64,000 nucleotides of DNA from assembly GCF_009827395.1 (NCBI RefSeq), contig NZ_WTYX01000001.1:1183722-1247721 (forward strand), read 5' to 3'. Source of the DNA: Pontixanthobacter aquaemixtae (GTDB taxonomy: Bacteria; Pseudomonadota; Alphaproteobacteria; Sphingomonadales; Sphingomonadaceae). Made by a program: the position numbers and the translations under genes. Below are positions 38,010 through 48,324 of the stretch, in pieces. The notes under the pieces are model-generated. The model saw nothing but the letters and a program-made list of their open reading frames with translations. It had not been told where the DNA came from and did not search any database. Every line of letters begins with the position of its first letter. The first letter of the stretch is position 1.

Positions 38010-40018
38010 CACTCTGCCGCCTCCCGCATTTCTTCGCCGTGGAGCAGTTCTGCCGAACATTGCTGCATCACCGCGCTCGCACGGGCGATGGGGTTGGTCA
38101 GGTAGAAATCCTTGATCGGATAGGCATCGATTACGCCTTCGGCCTTGGCTTTGCTGTCTGCTTTCGGAAGATCGCCGTAATTGGCCAAACCTTCTTCACC
38201 CAGCGCTGGCACAGCCTTGATCATCGCGCTTTGCAACTGGTCAAATGTGTCAAACCCAACTTCAACGCCCAGCGCATCCGCCAGCGCGCGCAGAATTGTC
38301 CAATCCTCGCGCGCATCGCCCGGGGCAAACACGGCCTTTTCGGCAAATTGAACGCGGCCTTCGCTATTGACGTAGGTTCCGTCCTTTTCGGCGTAGGACG
38401 CTGCCGGCAGGATAATATCCGCCGCGTGCGCGCCTTTGTCGCCATGGTGGCCGATATAGACTTTCAGCGCATCGGCAAATGGCTCAAAGTCCATTTCATC
38501 CGCGCCCAGCGAAAGCACCACTTTGGGCTTTGCCTTGGCGATATCTGCCATGCCGTTCTTCTGCGCATAGCCGAGCATTAATCCGCCCATCCGCGCGGCG
38601 GAGAAATGCAGCACGTTGAAGCCGTTCCAGTCCTTCTTCACGAGCTTGTACTTGCTCGCAAAGGCGAGACCACCTGCCAGCGCGCCTTTTGCCAAGGCAG
38701 CGCCGCCCATGATCATCGCGGGGCGCTCTGCCCCTTTGAACGCATCAGCAGCGGCTTTGGGCAGCTTGGACACAACCGAAAGGTCTTCGCCCAGGAACGT
38801 CGCCGGATAGGTCGTTTCCCATTCAGGCCCGACGACAAACACTTGCGCGCCGTTCTTCACAGCCTTTCGAATACGCGCATTGAGCAGCGCCGCTTCCCAG
38901 CGAACATGGCTGCCCACGATCAGGATCGCGTCCGCCCGCTCAATACCGGCAAATGTCGTGTTGAAATTCACCGCTGCGAGGTTCGATACGTCATAATCCA
39001 TGCCGGTCTGACGCCCTTCGAGCAGCTTGCTGCCCATCGCGCCGAGCAGCGACTTGGCCGCAAACATGGTCTCGCAATCGACCATATCGCCGGCAACTGC
39101 GGCAATCTTCTTGCCCGGCTTGGCTTTGGCAATGGCTTTGAACGCCTCGTCCCAGCTCGCCTCGGTCAGCTTTCCGCGCTTGCGCATGAACACTTTGTCG
39201 AGGCGGCGCTTGGTCAGACCATCGACTTGGTAACGGCCTTTGTCAGACAACCATTCCTCATTCACATCGTCGTTGATGCGAGGCAGCGCGCGCATGACTT
39301 CGCGGCCACGGCTGTCGAGACGGATATTCGCCCCCATCGCATCGGACACATCGATGCTGAGCGTTTTCTTCAGCTCCCAAGGCCGCGCCTCGAAAGCGTA
39401 GGGCCGCGAGGTAAGCGCGCCGACGGGGCACAAGTCAATCACATTGGCCGAAAGCTCGTGCTGGGCCGCCTGCTCCAGATATGTGGTGATTTGCATATCT
39501 TCGCCGCGGTAAAGCGCGCCGATCTCGTCCACGCCCGCAATCTCTTCGGAGAAACGCACGCAGCGGGTGCAGTGGATGCAGCGGGTCATCACCGTCTTGA
39601 TCAGCGGACCCATATATTTCTCGGTCACAGCGCGTTTATTCGCGGTGTAGCGCGTTGCGCCGCGGCCATAGGCCACCGACTGGTCCTGCAAATCGCATTC
39701 GCCGCCCTGATCGCAAATCGGGCAATCGAGCGGATGGTTGATCAGCAGGAATTCCATCACCCCTTCGCGCGCGGTTTTCACCATTTCGCTATCGGTGCGG
39801 ATTTCCTGCCCTTCGGTAGCGGGCAACGCACAGCTCGCCTGCGGCTTTGGCGGCCCCGGCTTCACTTCGACTAGGCACATGCGGCAATTGCCGGCAATGC
39901 TCAGCCGCTCGTGATAACAGAAACGCGGGATTTCCTTCCCCGCAAGCTCGCAAGCCTGAAGAACAGTCGCGCCGTCTGGAACGTCTAGTTCTTGGCCGTC
40001 TACGGTGACTTTAGGCAT
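38009..40018 (-). CDS. nuoG: NADH dehydrogenase I chain G
   Basis: The largest peripheral subunit of complex I, 669 residues. It has an N-terminal 2Fe-2S ferredoxin domain (C-x-x-C within A-G-N-C-R-M-C-L-V-E), the C-P-I-C-D-Q-G-G-E-C-D-L-Q-D segment with its upstream His ligand, the 4Fe-4S motif C-I-H-C-T-R-C-V-R-F and a molybdopterin oxidoreductase-like C-terminal domain. Its ATG overlaps the stop of the small upstream gene by eight bases. Confidence 0.96.
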   Translation of the reverse strand: MPKVTVDGQELDVPDGATVLQACELAGKEIPRFCYHERLSIAGNCRMCLVEVKPGPPKPQASCALPATEGQEIRTDSEMVKTAREGVMEFLLINHPLDCPICDQGGECDLQDQSVAYGRGATRYTANKRAVTEKYMGPLIKTVMTRCIHCTRCVRFSEEIAGVDEIGALYRGEDMQITTYLEQAAQHELSANVIDLCPVGALTSRPYAFEARPWELKKTLSIDVSDAMGANIRLDSRGREVMRALPRINDDVNEEWLSDKGRYQVDGLTKRRLDKVFMRKRGKLTEASWDEAFKAIAKAKPGKKIAAVAGDMVDCETMFAAKSLLGAMGSKLLEGRQTGMDYDVSNLAAVNFNTTFAGIERADAILIVGSHVRWEAALLNARIRKAVKNGAQVFVVGPEWETTYPATFLGEDLSVVSKLPKAAADAFKGAERPAMIMGGAALAKGALAGGLAFASKYKLVKKDWNGFNVLHFSAARMGGLMLGYAQKNGMADIAKAKPKVVLSLGADEMDFEPFADALKVYIGHHGDKGAHAADIILPAASYAEKDGTYVNSEGRVQFAEKAVFAPGDAREDWTILRALADALGVEVGFDTFDQLQSAMIKAVPALGEEGLANYGDLPKADSKAKAEGVIDAYPIKDFYLTNPIARASAVMQQCSAELLHGEEMREAAE

Positions 40019-40310
40019 CGTCCAAAGTCTCCCGATAATTTATGAGTTGATCGCGATACATATTCAGCAAGCTGGAATTGATATCCAAAAGGCCGCCAAT
40101 AATTCGCCCAAAGACCAGTCCAACCATACCGAGGACGGCTATGGGCCATCCCCACTCTTCGCCACCGAATCCGCCAAATGTGCCAACGACAAATGCGCCC
40201 AGCCCTAAAATGGCTGCAATAGCTGCCGTACTCGAGGAATTCCGGCTATGAGCACCATCACACCAGGCAATTTTGCGTTCTAGATCCGCGATGTAATCCC
40301 CTCGCCTCAT
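40011..40310 (-). CDS. Hypothetical two-helix membrane protein between nuoF and nuoG
   Basis: A 99-residue protein of no known family. A polar N-terminus ([17 protein letters not shown]) precedes two helices, about residues 28-47 and 53-75, linked by a Gly-rich turn ([10 protein letters not shown]). A polar C-terminal tail ([17 protein letters not shown]) follows. Its start overlaps the nuoF stop (ATGA) and its stop lies inside the start of nuoG (ATGCCTAA). The frame remains open far upstream only as a shadow of nuoF. Confidence 0.75.
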   Translation of the reverse strand: MRRGDYIADLERKIAWCDGAHSRNSSSTAAIAAILGLGAFVVGTFGGFGGEEWGWPIAVLGMVGLVFGRIIGGLLDINSSLLNMYRDQLINYRETLDDA

Positions 40311-41599
40311 TCCGCTGCCTCCGCAAATTTCGCATTGTGCTCTTCGATCCTGCGCTCCAGCTCTGGACGGAAATGGCGGATCAGGCCCTGGATCGGCCAG
40401 GCTGCCGCATCGCCGAGTGCGCAGATGGTGTGGCCTTCGACCTGCTTGGTAACTTGCTGAAGCATATCGATTTCTTCGATTGTCGCATCGCCGGTGCGCA
40501 GGCGCTCCATCATGCGCCACATCCAGCCTGTGCCTTCGCGGCAGGGCGTGCATTGGCCGCAGCTTTCGTGCTTGTAGAAATAGCTGATCCGGCTGATCGC
40601 GCGAACAATGTCGGTGCTCTTGTCCATGACAATAACCGCGGCTGTACCAAGACCCGATCCGACAGCTTTCAACCCGTCAAAATCCATCGGTGCGTCGATA
40701 ATGTCTTTGGCAGGAACCAATGGCACAGAGGAACCGCCCGGAATGACCGCCAGCAGATTGTCCCATCCGCCGGTGATGCCTCCGCAATGTTTTTCAATCA
40801 GCTCGCGGAAAGGAATGCTCATTTCCTCTTCCACGACGCATGGCTTTTCGACATGGCCGCTGATCTGGAACAGCTTGGTGCCGTGATTGCCTTCGTTGCC
40901 GAAACCGGCAAACCAGCTTGCGCCGCGGCGCAGAATGGTCGGGACAACCGCGATTGATTCAACATTGTTGACCGTGGTTGGGCAGCCATAAAGGCCCGCC
41001 CCTGCCGGGAATGGAGGCTTGAGGCGTGGCTGACCCTTCTTGCCTTCCAGGCTCTCGATCATCGCGGTTTCTTCGCCGCAGATATAGGCGCCCGCGCCGC
41101 GATGCATGAAGACATCGAAATCATAGCCGGAACCGCTGGCATTCTTGCCGATCAGACCGGCGGCATTCGCCTCGTCGATCGCTTTCTGTAGCACTTCAGC
41201 CTCGCGGATATATTCGCCGCGAATGTAGATATAGGCCGCGCGTGCGCGCATGGCGAAACCGGCGACCAGCGCGCCTTCGATCAGCTTGTGCGGATCATGG
41301 CGGATAATCTCGCGGTCCTTGCACGAACCCGGCTCGGATTCGTCGGCATTGATGACCAGAAAGCTCGGCCGGCCATCCGCGCTCTCCTTGGGCATGAAAG
41401 ACCATTTCAGGCCGGTCGGGAAGCCAGCCCCGCCGCGTCCGCGCAGACCCGATGATTTGATCTCTTCGATGATCGCATCCTGCCCCTTGGCAATCAGATC
41501 TTTGGTCTTATCCCAATCGCCGCGCGCCTGCGCAGCTTTCAGGCCCCAGTCCTGAAAACCGTAGAGATTGGTAAAGATGCGGTCTTTGTCAGCGAGCAT
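40307..41599 (-). CDS. nuoF: NADH dehydrogenase I chain F (NADH- and FMN-binding)
   Basis: Site of NADH oxidation in complex I. The 430 residues include the FMN/NADH loop [15 protein letters not shown], the [11 protein letters not shown] segment, A-Y-I-C-G-E-E-T-A, and the N3 cluster ligands [15 protein letters not shown] at 41599 ([14 protein letters not shown]) matches the family start; 41614 would add five residues. Confidence 0.97.
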   Translation of the reverse strand: MLADKDRIFTNLYGFQDWGLKAAQARGDWDKTKDLIAKGQDAIIEEIKSSGLRGRGGAGFPTGLKWSFMPKESADGRPSFLVINADESEPGSCKDREIIRHDPHKLIEGALVAGFAMRARAAYIYIRGEYIREAEVLQKAIDEANAAGLIGKNASGSGYDFDVFMHRGAGAYICGEETAMIESLEGKKGQPRLKPPFPAGAGLYGCPTTVNNVESIAVVPTILRRGASWFAGFGNEGNHGTKLFQISGHVEKPCVVEEEMSIPFRELIEKHCGGITGGWDNLLAVIPGGSSVPLVPAKDIIDAPMDFDGLKAVGSGLGTAAVIVMDKSTDIVRAISRISYFYKHESCGQCTPCREGTGWMWRMMERLRTGDATIEEIDMLQQVTKQVEGHTICALGDAAAWPIQGLIRHFRPELERRIEEHNAKFAEAAE

Positions 41600-41632
41600 A
41601 TGCGAGCGCCTCACAAATAACGTCGTGCAGGC

Positions 41633-41779
41633 TCATGATAGATAGCCCTGCGAATAGATGTACAAACCGCCGCACAGAATTGCGGCGATGGCAGCGAATT
41701 TCACCATGCCCTTGATGACCTTCCACGCAACAAATGCGAGGCCGAGAGCGATAGCAAGAGTGACCCAGTCAAAGCCCAT
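41633..41779 (-). CDS. Very small membrane protein between nuoE and nuoF
   Basis: A 48-residue open frame beginning MGFDWVTLAIALGLAF and ending G-L-Y-I-Y-S-Q-G-Y-L-S. It consists almost wholly of two hydrophobic stretches (about 5-19 and 27-43) joined by V-A-W-K-V-I-K-G-M. Its ATG uses the A of the nuoE stop (TGATG at 41777-41781), and AAGGA lies eight bases upstream within the end of nuoE, so translation is well supported. No family is recognised. Confidence 0.65.
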   Translation of the reverse strand: MGFDWVTLAIALGLAFVAWKVIKGMVKFAAIAAILCGGLYIYSQGYLS

Positions 41780-42447
41780 CACCATTCCTTCCGGTAATCG
41801 TGATTGGCATCGACCATGTCTTTCAGCGTGGTCGGACCGCCCGATGGTTCGGAGGTATGGCGCCCTGGCTCTTGCGTGCCTTCCTTGGGCTCCTCGCCCT
41901 TGGTCAGCGCGTCAAGTACCGCATCGAGCCGCTCAACGGTCAAATCTTCGTAATTGGCGTCGTTGATCTGGACCATCGGCGCTGTTGCACAATTGCCCAT
42001 ACATTCGACTTCGGTCAGCGTCCAAAGACCGTCTTCGGAGACTTCGCCCTTTGCCATCCCGCGCTTCTTGCAAGCGGCAATGATATCGTCCGATCCGCGC
42101 AGCATGCAGGGCGTGGTGCCGCATACTTGCACGTGATATTTCCCAACCGGAACAAGGTTATACATGAAATAGAATGTCGCGACTTCGAGCACGCGGATAA
42201 CCGGCACATCGATATAGGCGGCGACATATTCGATCACCGGCAGCGGCAGCCAGCCTTGCGTATCGGTTTCCGCGCCAACCTGACGCTGCGCCAGATCGAG
42301 CAGCGGCATAGTCGCCGATTTCGCGCGGCCTTCGGGGTATTTGGCAATATGCCAATCCGCCTTCGCCTTGTTCTCTTTCGTCCATTCGAAAGAGCCCCAG
42401 CGCTCGCGCAGTTCAGGCGTATCGGGTGCGATGTGACGGTTAGCCAT
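41779..42447 (-). CDS. nuoE: NADH dehydrogenase I chain E
   Basis: Thioredoxin-fold subunit that holds the 2Fe-2S cluster N1a. The 222 residues include the ligands C-G-T-T-P-C and C-M-G-N-C. The C-terminal 40 residues are an acidic, Gly/Pro-rich extension (G-E-E-P-K-E-G-T-Q-E-P-G-R-H), as in many alphaproteobacteria. Its start shares one base with the nuoD stop. Confidence 0.95.
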   Translation of the reverse strand: MANRHIAPDTPELRERWGSFEWTKENKAKADWHIAKYPEGRAKSATMPLLDLAQRQVGAETDTQGWLPLPVIEYVAAYIDVPVIRVLEVATFYFMYNLVPVGKYHVQVCGTTPCMLRGSDDIIAACKKRGMAKGEVSEDGLWTLTEVECMGNCATAPMVQINDANYEDLTVERLDAVLDALTKGEEPKEGTQEPGRHTSEPSGGPTTLKDMVDANHDYRKEW

Positions 42448-43658
42448 TAGCGGTCACACTCCCCGAATACGACATCGATTGCGCCGAGAATCGCGGTTGC
42501 GTCGGGCAGCATATGGCCTTTGCTCATCATATCCATCGCTTGAAGGTGACTGAACGCCGTCGGGCGGATTTTGCAGCGATAGGGTTTGTTGCTGCCATCG
42601 CTCACCAAATAGACGCCGAATTCGCCTTTGGGGCTTTCGGTCGCGACATAGACTTCGCCTGCCGGAACGTGGAAGCCTTCTGTGTAGAGTTTGAAGTGGT
42701 GGATCAGCGCTTCCATTGACTGCTTCATCTCGCCGCGTTTTGGCGGGGAAACTTTGCGGTCGTCTGAGCAGATCGGGCCTTCGGGCATTTCTGCGAGGCA
42801 TTGTTTGATGATCTTCGCGCTTTCGTACACTTCCTTCACGCGCACCATGAACCGGTCATAGCAATCCGAATTGGTGCCCACCGGAATATCAAACTCCATC
42901 CGGTCATAAACATCATAGGGCTGCGATTTGCGCAGGTCCCACGGAATGCCCGCGGCGCGGATCATCGGGCCGGAGAAGCCCCACGCGATCGCGTCTTCCT
43001 TGCTGACATGCGCAATATCGACATTGCGCTGTTTGAAGATGCGGTTGTCCATCACCAGGCTCATCGCATCGCCGAACAATTCGGGCAGACGCGTATCCAC
43101 CCAATCGCCGATATCGGTCAGCAGCTTCAGCGGCACATCCTGATGAACCCCGCCCGGGCGGAACCACGCGCTGTGCATCCGTGCGCCCGATGCGCGTTCG
43201 AAGAAGTTGAGGCAATCCTCACGCAGATCGAAGACCCATAGGTTCGGGGTCATCGCGCCCACATCCATCACATGCGCGCCGATATTGAGCATGTGGTTGC
43301 AGATCCGGGTAAGTTCGGCGAACAAAACACGCAGATATTGCCCACGTTCCGGCACTTCGAGATTAAGCAGCTTCTCGATTGCGAGAACGTAGGAATGCTC
43401 CTGCGCCAGCGGGCTGCAATAGTCGAGCCGGTCGAAATAGGGCAGCGCTTGCAGATAGGTCTTATGCTCGATCAGCTTTTCGGTGCCGCGATGAAGCAAT
43501 CCGACATGCGGATCGATCCGCTCGACGATTTCACCATCCAGTTCCATCACCATCCGCAAAACGCCGTGCGCCGCAGGGTGCTGGGGACCGAAATTGATCG
43601 TGTAGTTGGAGATGACTTCGCCGTCAGTGGTCAGCGATTCTTCGAGCTGCATGCTCAT
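42447..43658 (-). CDS. nuoD: NADH dehydrogenase I chain D
   Basis: The 49-kDa quinone-reaction subunit of complex I. The 403 residues have the [14 protein letters not shown] signature with its quinone-site His, [11 protein letters not shown], and a C-terminal V-F-G-E-C-D-R. It is separate from nuoC, not fused. Its start overlaps the nuoC stop (ATGA). Confidence 0.97.
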   Translation of the reverse strand: MSMQLEESLTTDGEVISNYTINFGPQHPAAHGVLRMVMELDGEIVERIDPHVGLLHRGTEKLIEHKTYLQALPYFDRLDYCSPLAQEHSYVLAIEKLLNLEVPERGQYLRVLFAELTRICNHMLNIGAHVMDVGAMTPNLWVFDLREDCLNFFERASGARMHSAWFRPGGVHQDVPLKLLTDIGDWVDTRLPELFGDAMSLVMDNRIFKQRNVDIAHVSKEDAIAWGFSGPMIRAAGIPWDLRKSQPYDVYDRMEFDIPVGTNSDCYDRFMVRVKEVYESAKIIKQCLAEMPEGPICSDDRKVSPPKRGEMKQSMEALIHHFKLYTEGFHVPAGEVYVATESPKGEFGVYLVSDGSNKPYRCKIRPTAFSHLQAMDMMSKGHMLPDATAILGAIDVVFGECDR

Positions 43659-44374
43659 GCATCACCTCCCGATGGTTTTGCGGCCTTCTTGTCCGCCTTC
43701 TTGCCCGCGCCGGTTTGCTTGGGGCTTTCCGTCGTTTTTGGTTCGTCGACAGGAGGCGTATCGGCCTTCTCGTCGCCGGGAAGCACATATTCTGCGCCTT
43801 CCCACGGGCTCATGAAATCAAACTGCCGCAGATCCTGCGCGAGTTCGACGGGCTCGTACACAACCCGCTTTTCCTCTTCGGAATAGCGCAGCTCGGTATA
43901 ACCGGTGAGCGGGAAATCCTTGCGGAACGGGTGCCCTTCGAAACCGTAATCGGTCAGAATGCGGCGCAAATCGGTGTTGCCGTCAAACAGCACGCCATAA
44001 AGGTCGAACACTTCGCGCTCGAGCCAGCCGGCATTGGGCCACAGGGTTGTGACCGTTGGAACTGCATTATTCTCATCAGTCGAAACCTTCACCGTCACAC
44101 GGTGGTTCTTGGTCAGCGACAGCAGCATATACACGACTTCGAAACGCTCTGCGCGCTCGGGGAAGTCAACACCGGCGATTTCCATCAGCTGCTGGTAGGA
44201 ATGATCATCGCGCAACATCCGCAGCACATCTTCGATGCTGTCGCGCGATACGGTGAGAACAATCTCTCCATGCGCTTCATCCGCGCTGATCAGGGAAGCG
44301 CCAATCGCCTTTGCCAACGTGTCTTTGACGCCGTCATTGCTGGCATATCTGGGGGCCGAGTGAAGAACAGTCAT
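43655..44374 (-). CDS. nuoC: NADH dehydrogenase I chain C
   Basis: The 30-kDa structural subunit of the peripheral arm, 239 residues. The signature is [21 protein letters not shown], followed by [12 protein letters not shown]. The last 40 residues are an unstructured Lys/Ala/Pro tail. It lies one base after nuoB. Confidence 0.96.
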   Translation of the reverse strand: MTVLHSAPRYASNDGVKDTLAKAIGASLISADEAHGEIVLTVSRDSIEDVLRMLRDDHSYQQLMEIAGVDFPERAERFEVVYMLLSLTKNHRVTVKVSTDENNAVPTVTTLWPNAGWLEREVFDLYGVLFDGNTDLRRILTDYGFEGHPFRKDFPLTGYTELRYSEEEKRVVYEPVELAQDLRQFDFMSPWEGAEYVLPGDEKADTPPVDEPKTTESPKQTGAGKKADKKAAKPSGGDA

Positions 44375-44375
44375 A

Positions 44376-44948
44376 TTAACGCTCTATCGTCCCGGTGCGG
44401 CGGATCTTGCGCTGCAATTGCATCACGCCATAGAGCAGCGCTTCTGCAGTCGGCGGGCAGCCGGGAATATAGATATCAACCGGAACAATCCGGTCACAGC
44501 CGCGGACCACGCTGTAGCTATAGTGGTAATAGCCACCGCCATTGGCGCAGCTGCCCATCGAAATCACATATTTCGGATTGGACATCTGATCGTACACTTT
44601 GCGCAGTGCCGGGGCCATTTTGTTGCACAGCGTTCCGGCAACCACCATCACGTCGGACTGGCGCGGTGATGCGCGCGGCGCGGCGCCAAACCGCTCCATA
44701 TCATAGCGCGGCATATTGGCGTGGATCATCTCCACAGCGCAGCATGCGAGGCCGAAAGTCATCCACCACAGCGAGCCCGTTCGCGCCCATTCAAACAAAT
44801 CCTCGGTGCTGGTGACAAGGAAGCCCTTGTCATTCACCTCGGTCTGCAGCGCGTTGAAATAATCCGCGTCAGGCTGACGAATCTCGCCCGCTTTCGCAGT
44901 GGGCAAAAGCGAACTTTGCGCGGCGGTAGGTGCGGCTTGATTGGTCAT
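44376..44948 (-). CDS. nuoB: NADH dehydrogenase I chain B
   Basis: Holds cluster N2, the last iron-sulfur centre before quinone. The 190 residues carry the ligands in [17 protein letters not shown] and P-G-C-P-P-T-A-E. Start at 44948 ([11 protein letters not shown]) overlaps the nuoA stop (ATGA) and is preferred over 44954. Confidence 0.97.
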   Translation of the reverse strand: MTNQAAPTAAQSSLLPTAKAGEIRQPDADYFNALQTEVNDKGFLVTSTEDLFEWARTGSLWWMTFGLACCAVEMIHANMPRYDMERFGAAPRASPRQSDVMVVAGTLCNKMAPALRKVYDQMSNPKYVISMGSCANGGGYYHYSYSVVRGCDRIVPVDIYIPGCPPTAEALLYGVMQLQRKIRRTGTIER

Positions 44949-45319
44949 TCCCACTCCAAAGCTCCTACTTTCCAGGCATAGGCAAAGCCGACAATCAGTT
45001 CGAACAGGAATACCATCATCGTTATCCAGCCTGGCCAGCCGGTCAGATCAAGGCTGACCGCCCAAGGGAACAGGAACGCGGCTTCAAGGTCAAAAATGAT
45101 GAACAGGATCGCAACCATATAGAATCGCACATCAAATGGCGCGCGCGGGTCTTCAAATGCAGGAAAGCCGCATTCATATTCGCTGTTCTTCTCCGCATTC
45201 GGGCTGTGCGCGCCGGTCAGCCGCGAAACGCCCATTGGTAGGAACACGAACAGAGCTGACAATCCCACTGCAATGAACAGAAAGATCAGGATCGGAAGAT
45301 ACTGTAAAGGGTCGAACAA
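44945..45319 (-). CDS. nuoA: NADH dehydrogenase I chain A, first gene of the nuo operon
   Basis: A three-helix membrane subunit of 124 residues with the family mark Y-E-C-G-F-P-A-F and the following [20 protein letters not shown]. The only start giving a normal N-terminus is a TTG at 45319. No clear ribosome-binding site precedes it, which may set a low or regulated initiation rate. A good promoter lies about 100 bases upstream. Confidence 0.95.
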   Translation of the reverse strand: MFDPLQYLPILIFLFIAVGLSALFVFLPMGVSRLTGAHSPNAEKNSEYECGFPAFEDPRAPFDVRFYMVAILFIIFDLEAAFLFPWAVSLDLTGWPGWITMMVFLFELIVGFAYAWKVGALEWE

Positions 45320-45419
45320 GGGGACACACCCGACTGTTAGTAAAGCTTAGGCGCGCCCTAGTCCCCTGCCCCACGCTTCGCAAGGGGGTGAGGCGTGTAA
45401 AATGAGCGAAAATCGGTGC

Positions 45420-45449
45420 ATTATATGCAAGCCGGCCCTAGAGCGGCAA
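45420..45449 (-). promoter_or_regulatory. Promoter of the nuo operon
   Basis: On the minus strand TTGCCG (45449-45444) and a perfect TATAAT (45425-45420) are 18 bases apart. Transcription would start near 45413 and give a leader of about 95 bases before nuoA. The promoter overlaps the last bases of the preceding lipoprotein gene. Confidence 0.6.
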
Positions 45450-46727
45450 ACGCCGGACCTGTGTTGCTATGGATGGCTTGCCTTCAATTGGCACCCCGCC
45501 CTCTTCGAAGCGATCCCACTGACCGGTTGCGACATAATACAATGCGCCATCGCGGATTGTACCGCCAAGGGGTTCCGTCCACGCGGAATGCGCCTGCTCA
45601 AGGACTGTCAAATTTGTCGCGGATTTTCCATCATCGGAAAGGTCAATCGCAACGATGCGCATCGGGTTCATCCCGTTCTGTATACCGATCAGGCGGTTCC
45701 CGGCGCGCCACAATCCGTCGATTCCGTCAAGAATCACGGGCTTTTGCGCAACCAGCCGGGAGATCTTGCCGCTGTGCAGATCGACAATCGCAATGCCGTA
45801 GCGATAATCGCTTACATATAGTTTGGTGCCATCGGCGCTTGTCGCAAGACCCTGTGGCGACCGGAATTGCCGTTTGTCTTGCCCGACAATCTTTTCCAAC
45901 TGGCTCTGGCCGGGCGCAGCAAGATAAATTTCCCCGCCAAGCGGATTGCTTGCATAGACCTTACCGCCGCCCGCAAGGTGGATGTCTGAAGGGTTTCCGC
46001 CAGACACCAATTCAATGCTCGTCGGGCTGGTATTCTGATTGATACCGAACCGGAAAAGACCCTTCGCCATTGTCCCGGCTTCTGCGCCCGACATGCCCAG
46101 ATCGGCTGATGCCACCCACAATGTGCGTGTTTCAGGATCAATGGCGATGCCGCTCAGGCTGTTGGCATTGGGCAATGGCGCGCCCGTCCAAGTGCCATCA
46201 TCATCGATCCCGAAGATCATGCGTGAAACCACCGTCGAAACGACCATTCTGCCATTTGCGGGATCGATCGCGATGCCCTCCACTAGCTTGGCTGTTTCAG
46301 GAACGGTTGCCGCAACCTCGCTCCGCTCTATCGGCTTAGCATTGCTTTTCAGCGCCGCTGCCAAATTGGCCGCAATCGCGGTTTCGCCCGCCATGTTCAG
46401 AATTTGCGCGCGTCCCGCATCGCTGAAAGAATAGCCACGGTCGGCGAGCCACAATGCCTCTCTGACCACGCCAGCAGCGTTTTCGGTCTCCGCGTAATGC
46501 CGCAGCAGTCGCAACCGCACCGATGCACTGTCCGGAAATGCGCGGGCCAGCGATCTCAATCCGGCGAGATCGGAAATTGTGCCTGTTTCCTCATCAACTG
46601 CGCGCCAGCCGGCATCGCCGGAAACGACAAATCCAGCAGTCGCGCGGGCTGATCCTGGCGACACAGGCGGCACGTAATTGCACGCCGATACGCTTAGTAC
46701 GGCGACAAGACAGGCGAGCGTTCTCAT
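45438..46727 (-). CDS. Beta-propeller (SMP-30/NHL-like) lipoprotein
   Basis: A 429-residue predicted lipoprotein, with signal MRTLACLVAVLSVSAC and lipobox S-V-S-A-C. Residues 45-130 are helical repeats of TPR character. From about 140 the sequence repeats the pattern G-I-A-I-D-P (G-I-A-I-D-P-A-N-G-R, G-I-A-I-D-P-E-T-R-T, G-L-A-T-S-A-D-G-T-K-L-Y-V-S-D), typical of six-bladed SMP-30/gluconolactonase-like propellers. The substrate is unknown. Its ATG overlaps the stop of the aldehyde dehydrogenase gene (TGATG), so the two are co-translated. Confidence 0.75.
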   Translation of the reverse strand: MRTLACLVAVLSVSACNYVPPVSPGSARATAGFVVSGDAGWRAVDEETGTISDLAGLRSLARAFPDSASVRLRLLRHYAETENAAGVVREALWLADRGYSFSDAGRAQILNMAGETAIAANLAAALKSNAKPIERSEVAATVPETAKLVEGIAIDPANGRMVVSTVVSRMIFGIDDDGTWTGAPLPNANSLSGIAIDPETRTLWVASADLGMSGAEAGTMAKGLFRFGINQNTSPTSIELVSGGNPSDIHLAGGGKVYASNPLGGEIYLAAPGQSQLEKIVGQDKRQFRSPQGLATSADGTKLYVSDYRYGIAIVDLHSGKISRLVAQKPVILDGIDGLWRAGNRLIGIQNGMNPMRIVAIDLSDDGKSATNLTVLEQAHSAWTEPLGGTIRDGALYYVATGQWDRFEEGGVPIEGKPSIATQVRRLPL

Positions 46728-48157
46728 CACTTCAATTGCGTAGCAATCGCCTTCTTCGTGGCTTTACCATAGGGCGGTTTGAAACCGGCAATTTTGGCAA
46801 TGTCCATTTTTGGCTGCGAATAGACCGAACGTGCATGGCTGAATTCCTTGAACCCTTCAGGCCCGTGATAGGAACCGATGCCCGATGGTCCCACCCCGCC
46901 AAAGGGCAGATCATCCATGGAGATATGGAAAATCACATCGTTCACTGTCACACCGCCAGAAATTGTTTTTTGGAGAACACGCTCTTGTTCGCCCGTGCTC
47001 TGGCCAAAATAATATAATCCCAAGGGCCGGTCATTCTGGTTCACATAGTCGATCGCTTCGTCGACATCCTTGTAGGTCTTGACCGGCAAGACGGGGCCGA
47101 AAATCTCTTCCTGCATCGCTTGCATATCATCATTGACGTTGCGCAGAATGGTCAGCGGCATTTTGCGGGAATTGGAATTCGAGAAATCCTCTTCCGCCGG
47201 ATTGACCTCGATGACTTCCGCGCCCTTCTCTTTTGCGTCTGCGACCAGCCCTTGCAACCGGTCAAAATGGCGGTCCGTCACGACGGAGGCGTAATCATCA
47301 TTATCGAGCAAAGTCGGATATTGATTGTGAACGCCCAGCTGGACACCGGCAATCGCGGCCTCTTCCTTCTCTTCGGGCACAATCATGTAATCGGGCGCGA
47401 GACATATCTGTCCGGCGTTCATCATCTTGCCCATCGCAATCCGCTCGCCTGCTTTCTCAAGATCTGCGCTGCGCCCCAGAATAACCGGAGATTTCCCGCC
47501 CAGCTCCAGCGTGACGGGAACGAGATTTTTGCCCGCTGCCTCCATCACTTTGCGACCGGTCGCGGTCGAGCCGGTGAACAGCAGATGGTCGAATTGCAAC
47601 GATGAAAACGCCTGCGCCACTTCCGGGCTGCCGGTGATCACCGCCACTTCATCCTGCTCGAAATATTCGCTGACCAATTTGTCCATCAGCGCAGAAGTCG
47701 CTTCGGTAAATTCGGACGGTTTGACCATCGCCCGATTGCCCGCAGCCAGAATCTGCATCAGCGGGTTGAAAGTCAGCTGCACGGGAAAATTCCACGGGCT
47801 CATGATGCCGACAACGCCCTTGGGTTCATAGCGAACCTCGGCCTTTGCACCCAGCAAGCCAAGCGGGAACGTTACTTTCCGTTTTTCCGGCTTTGACCAA
47901 GCGCCCATATGTTTGAGGCAATATTTTCCGAAATTCACCGAACTGACGATATCGGTGATCATCGACTGATCGACGCTGCGATTACCGAAATCCTCATTCA
48001 TTGCCTGACACAAAACTTCGCTGTGATCCTTGAGCAATGCGATTGCCCGCTTGATCCTGTCCCGGCGCCGATCGAGCGCTTCAGGGCGCGCGGCGACAAA
48101 GGCATCGCGCTGGAGCTTCAGGATTGTTTCCATTTCGGCGTTTTTATCGGCGGCCAT
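46727..48157 (-). CDS. Coniferyl aldehyde dehydrogenase-like aldehyde dehydrogenase
   Basis: A 476-residue NAD(P)-dependent aldehyde dehydrogenase of the group that includes CalB and fatty aldehyde dehydrogenases. The conserved V-T-L-E-L-G-G-K-S-P-V-I-L-G gives the general-base Glu. N-A-G-Q-I-C-L-A-P-D-Y holds the nucleophile Cys. F-P-V-Q-L-T-F-N-P-L and P-F-G-G-V-G-P-S-G-I-G-S-Y-H-G are also present. ATG at 48157 has GGGAGAG upstream; the frame extends to 48250 without support. The substrate (coniferyl aldehyde or a medium-chain aldehyde) is inferred from the subgroup only. Confidence 0.88.
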   Translation of the reverse strand: MAADKNAEMETILKLQRDAFVAARPEALDRRRDRIKRAIALLKDHSEVLCQAMNEDFGNRSVDQSMITDIVSSVNFGKYCLKHMGAWSKPEKRKVTFPLGLLGAKAEVRYEPKGVVGIMSPWNFPVQLTFNPLMQILAAGNRAMVKPSEFTEATSALMDKLVSEYFEQDEVAVITGSPEVAQAFSSLQFDHLLFTGSTATGRKVMEAAGKNLVPVTLELGGKSPVILGRSADLEKAGERIAMGKMMNAGQICLAPDYMIVPEEKEEAAIAGVQLGVHNQYPTLLDNDDYASVVTDRHFDRLQGLVADAKEKGAEVIEVNPAEEDFSNSNSRKMPLTILRNVNDDMQAMQEEIFGPVLPVKTYKDVDEAIDYVNQNDRPLGLYYFGQSTGEQERVLQKTISGGVTVNDVIFHISMDDLPFGGVGPSGIGSYHGPEGFKEFSHARSVYSQPKMDIAKIAGFKPPYGKATKKAIATQLK

Positions 48158-48324
48158 TATGTCTCTCCCATTGGTATCGAATTGCCACCCATTTTTCACG
48201 AGAGTCAGCACATTGACAAGCGGAGAATAGGCTTGGCGCGTTTCCCGCATAGCTATGTCGATTGATTTTGGTGCGCTGCAACATTAGGTCAGGGGAAATT
48301 TCACTTTGAACTGGAAAGAACCCA

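Noticed and set aside
38606-39874. 422-codon open frame on the plus strand
   Set aside because: Antisense to nuoG, which has all its iron-sulfur motifs in the opposite frame.
41589-41636. 15-codon frame ([15 protein letters not shown]) linking the 48-residue gene to nuoF by ATGA
   Set aside because: It could be a translational bridge, but 15 codons give too little to support a gene; kept only as a note.
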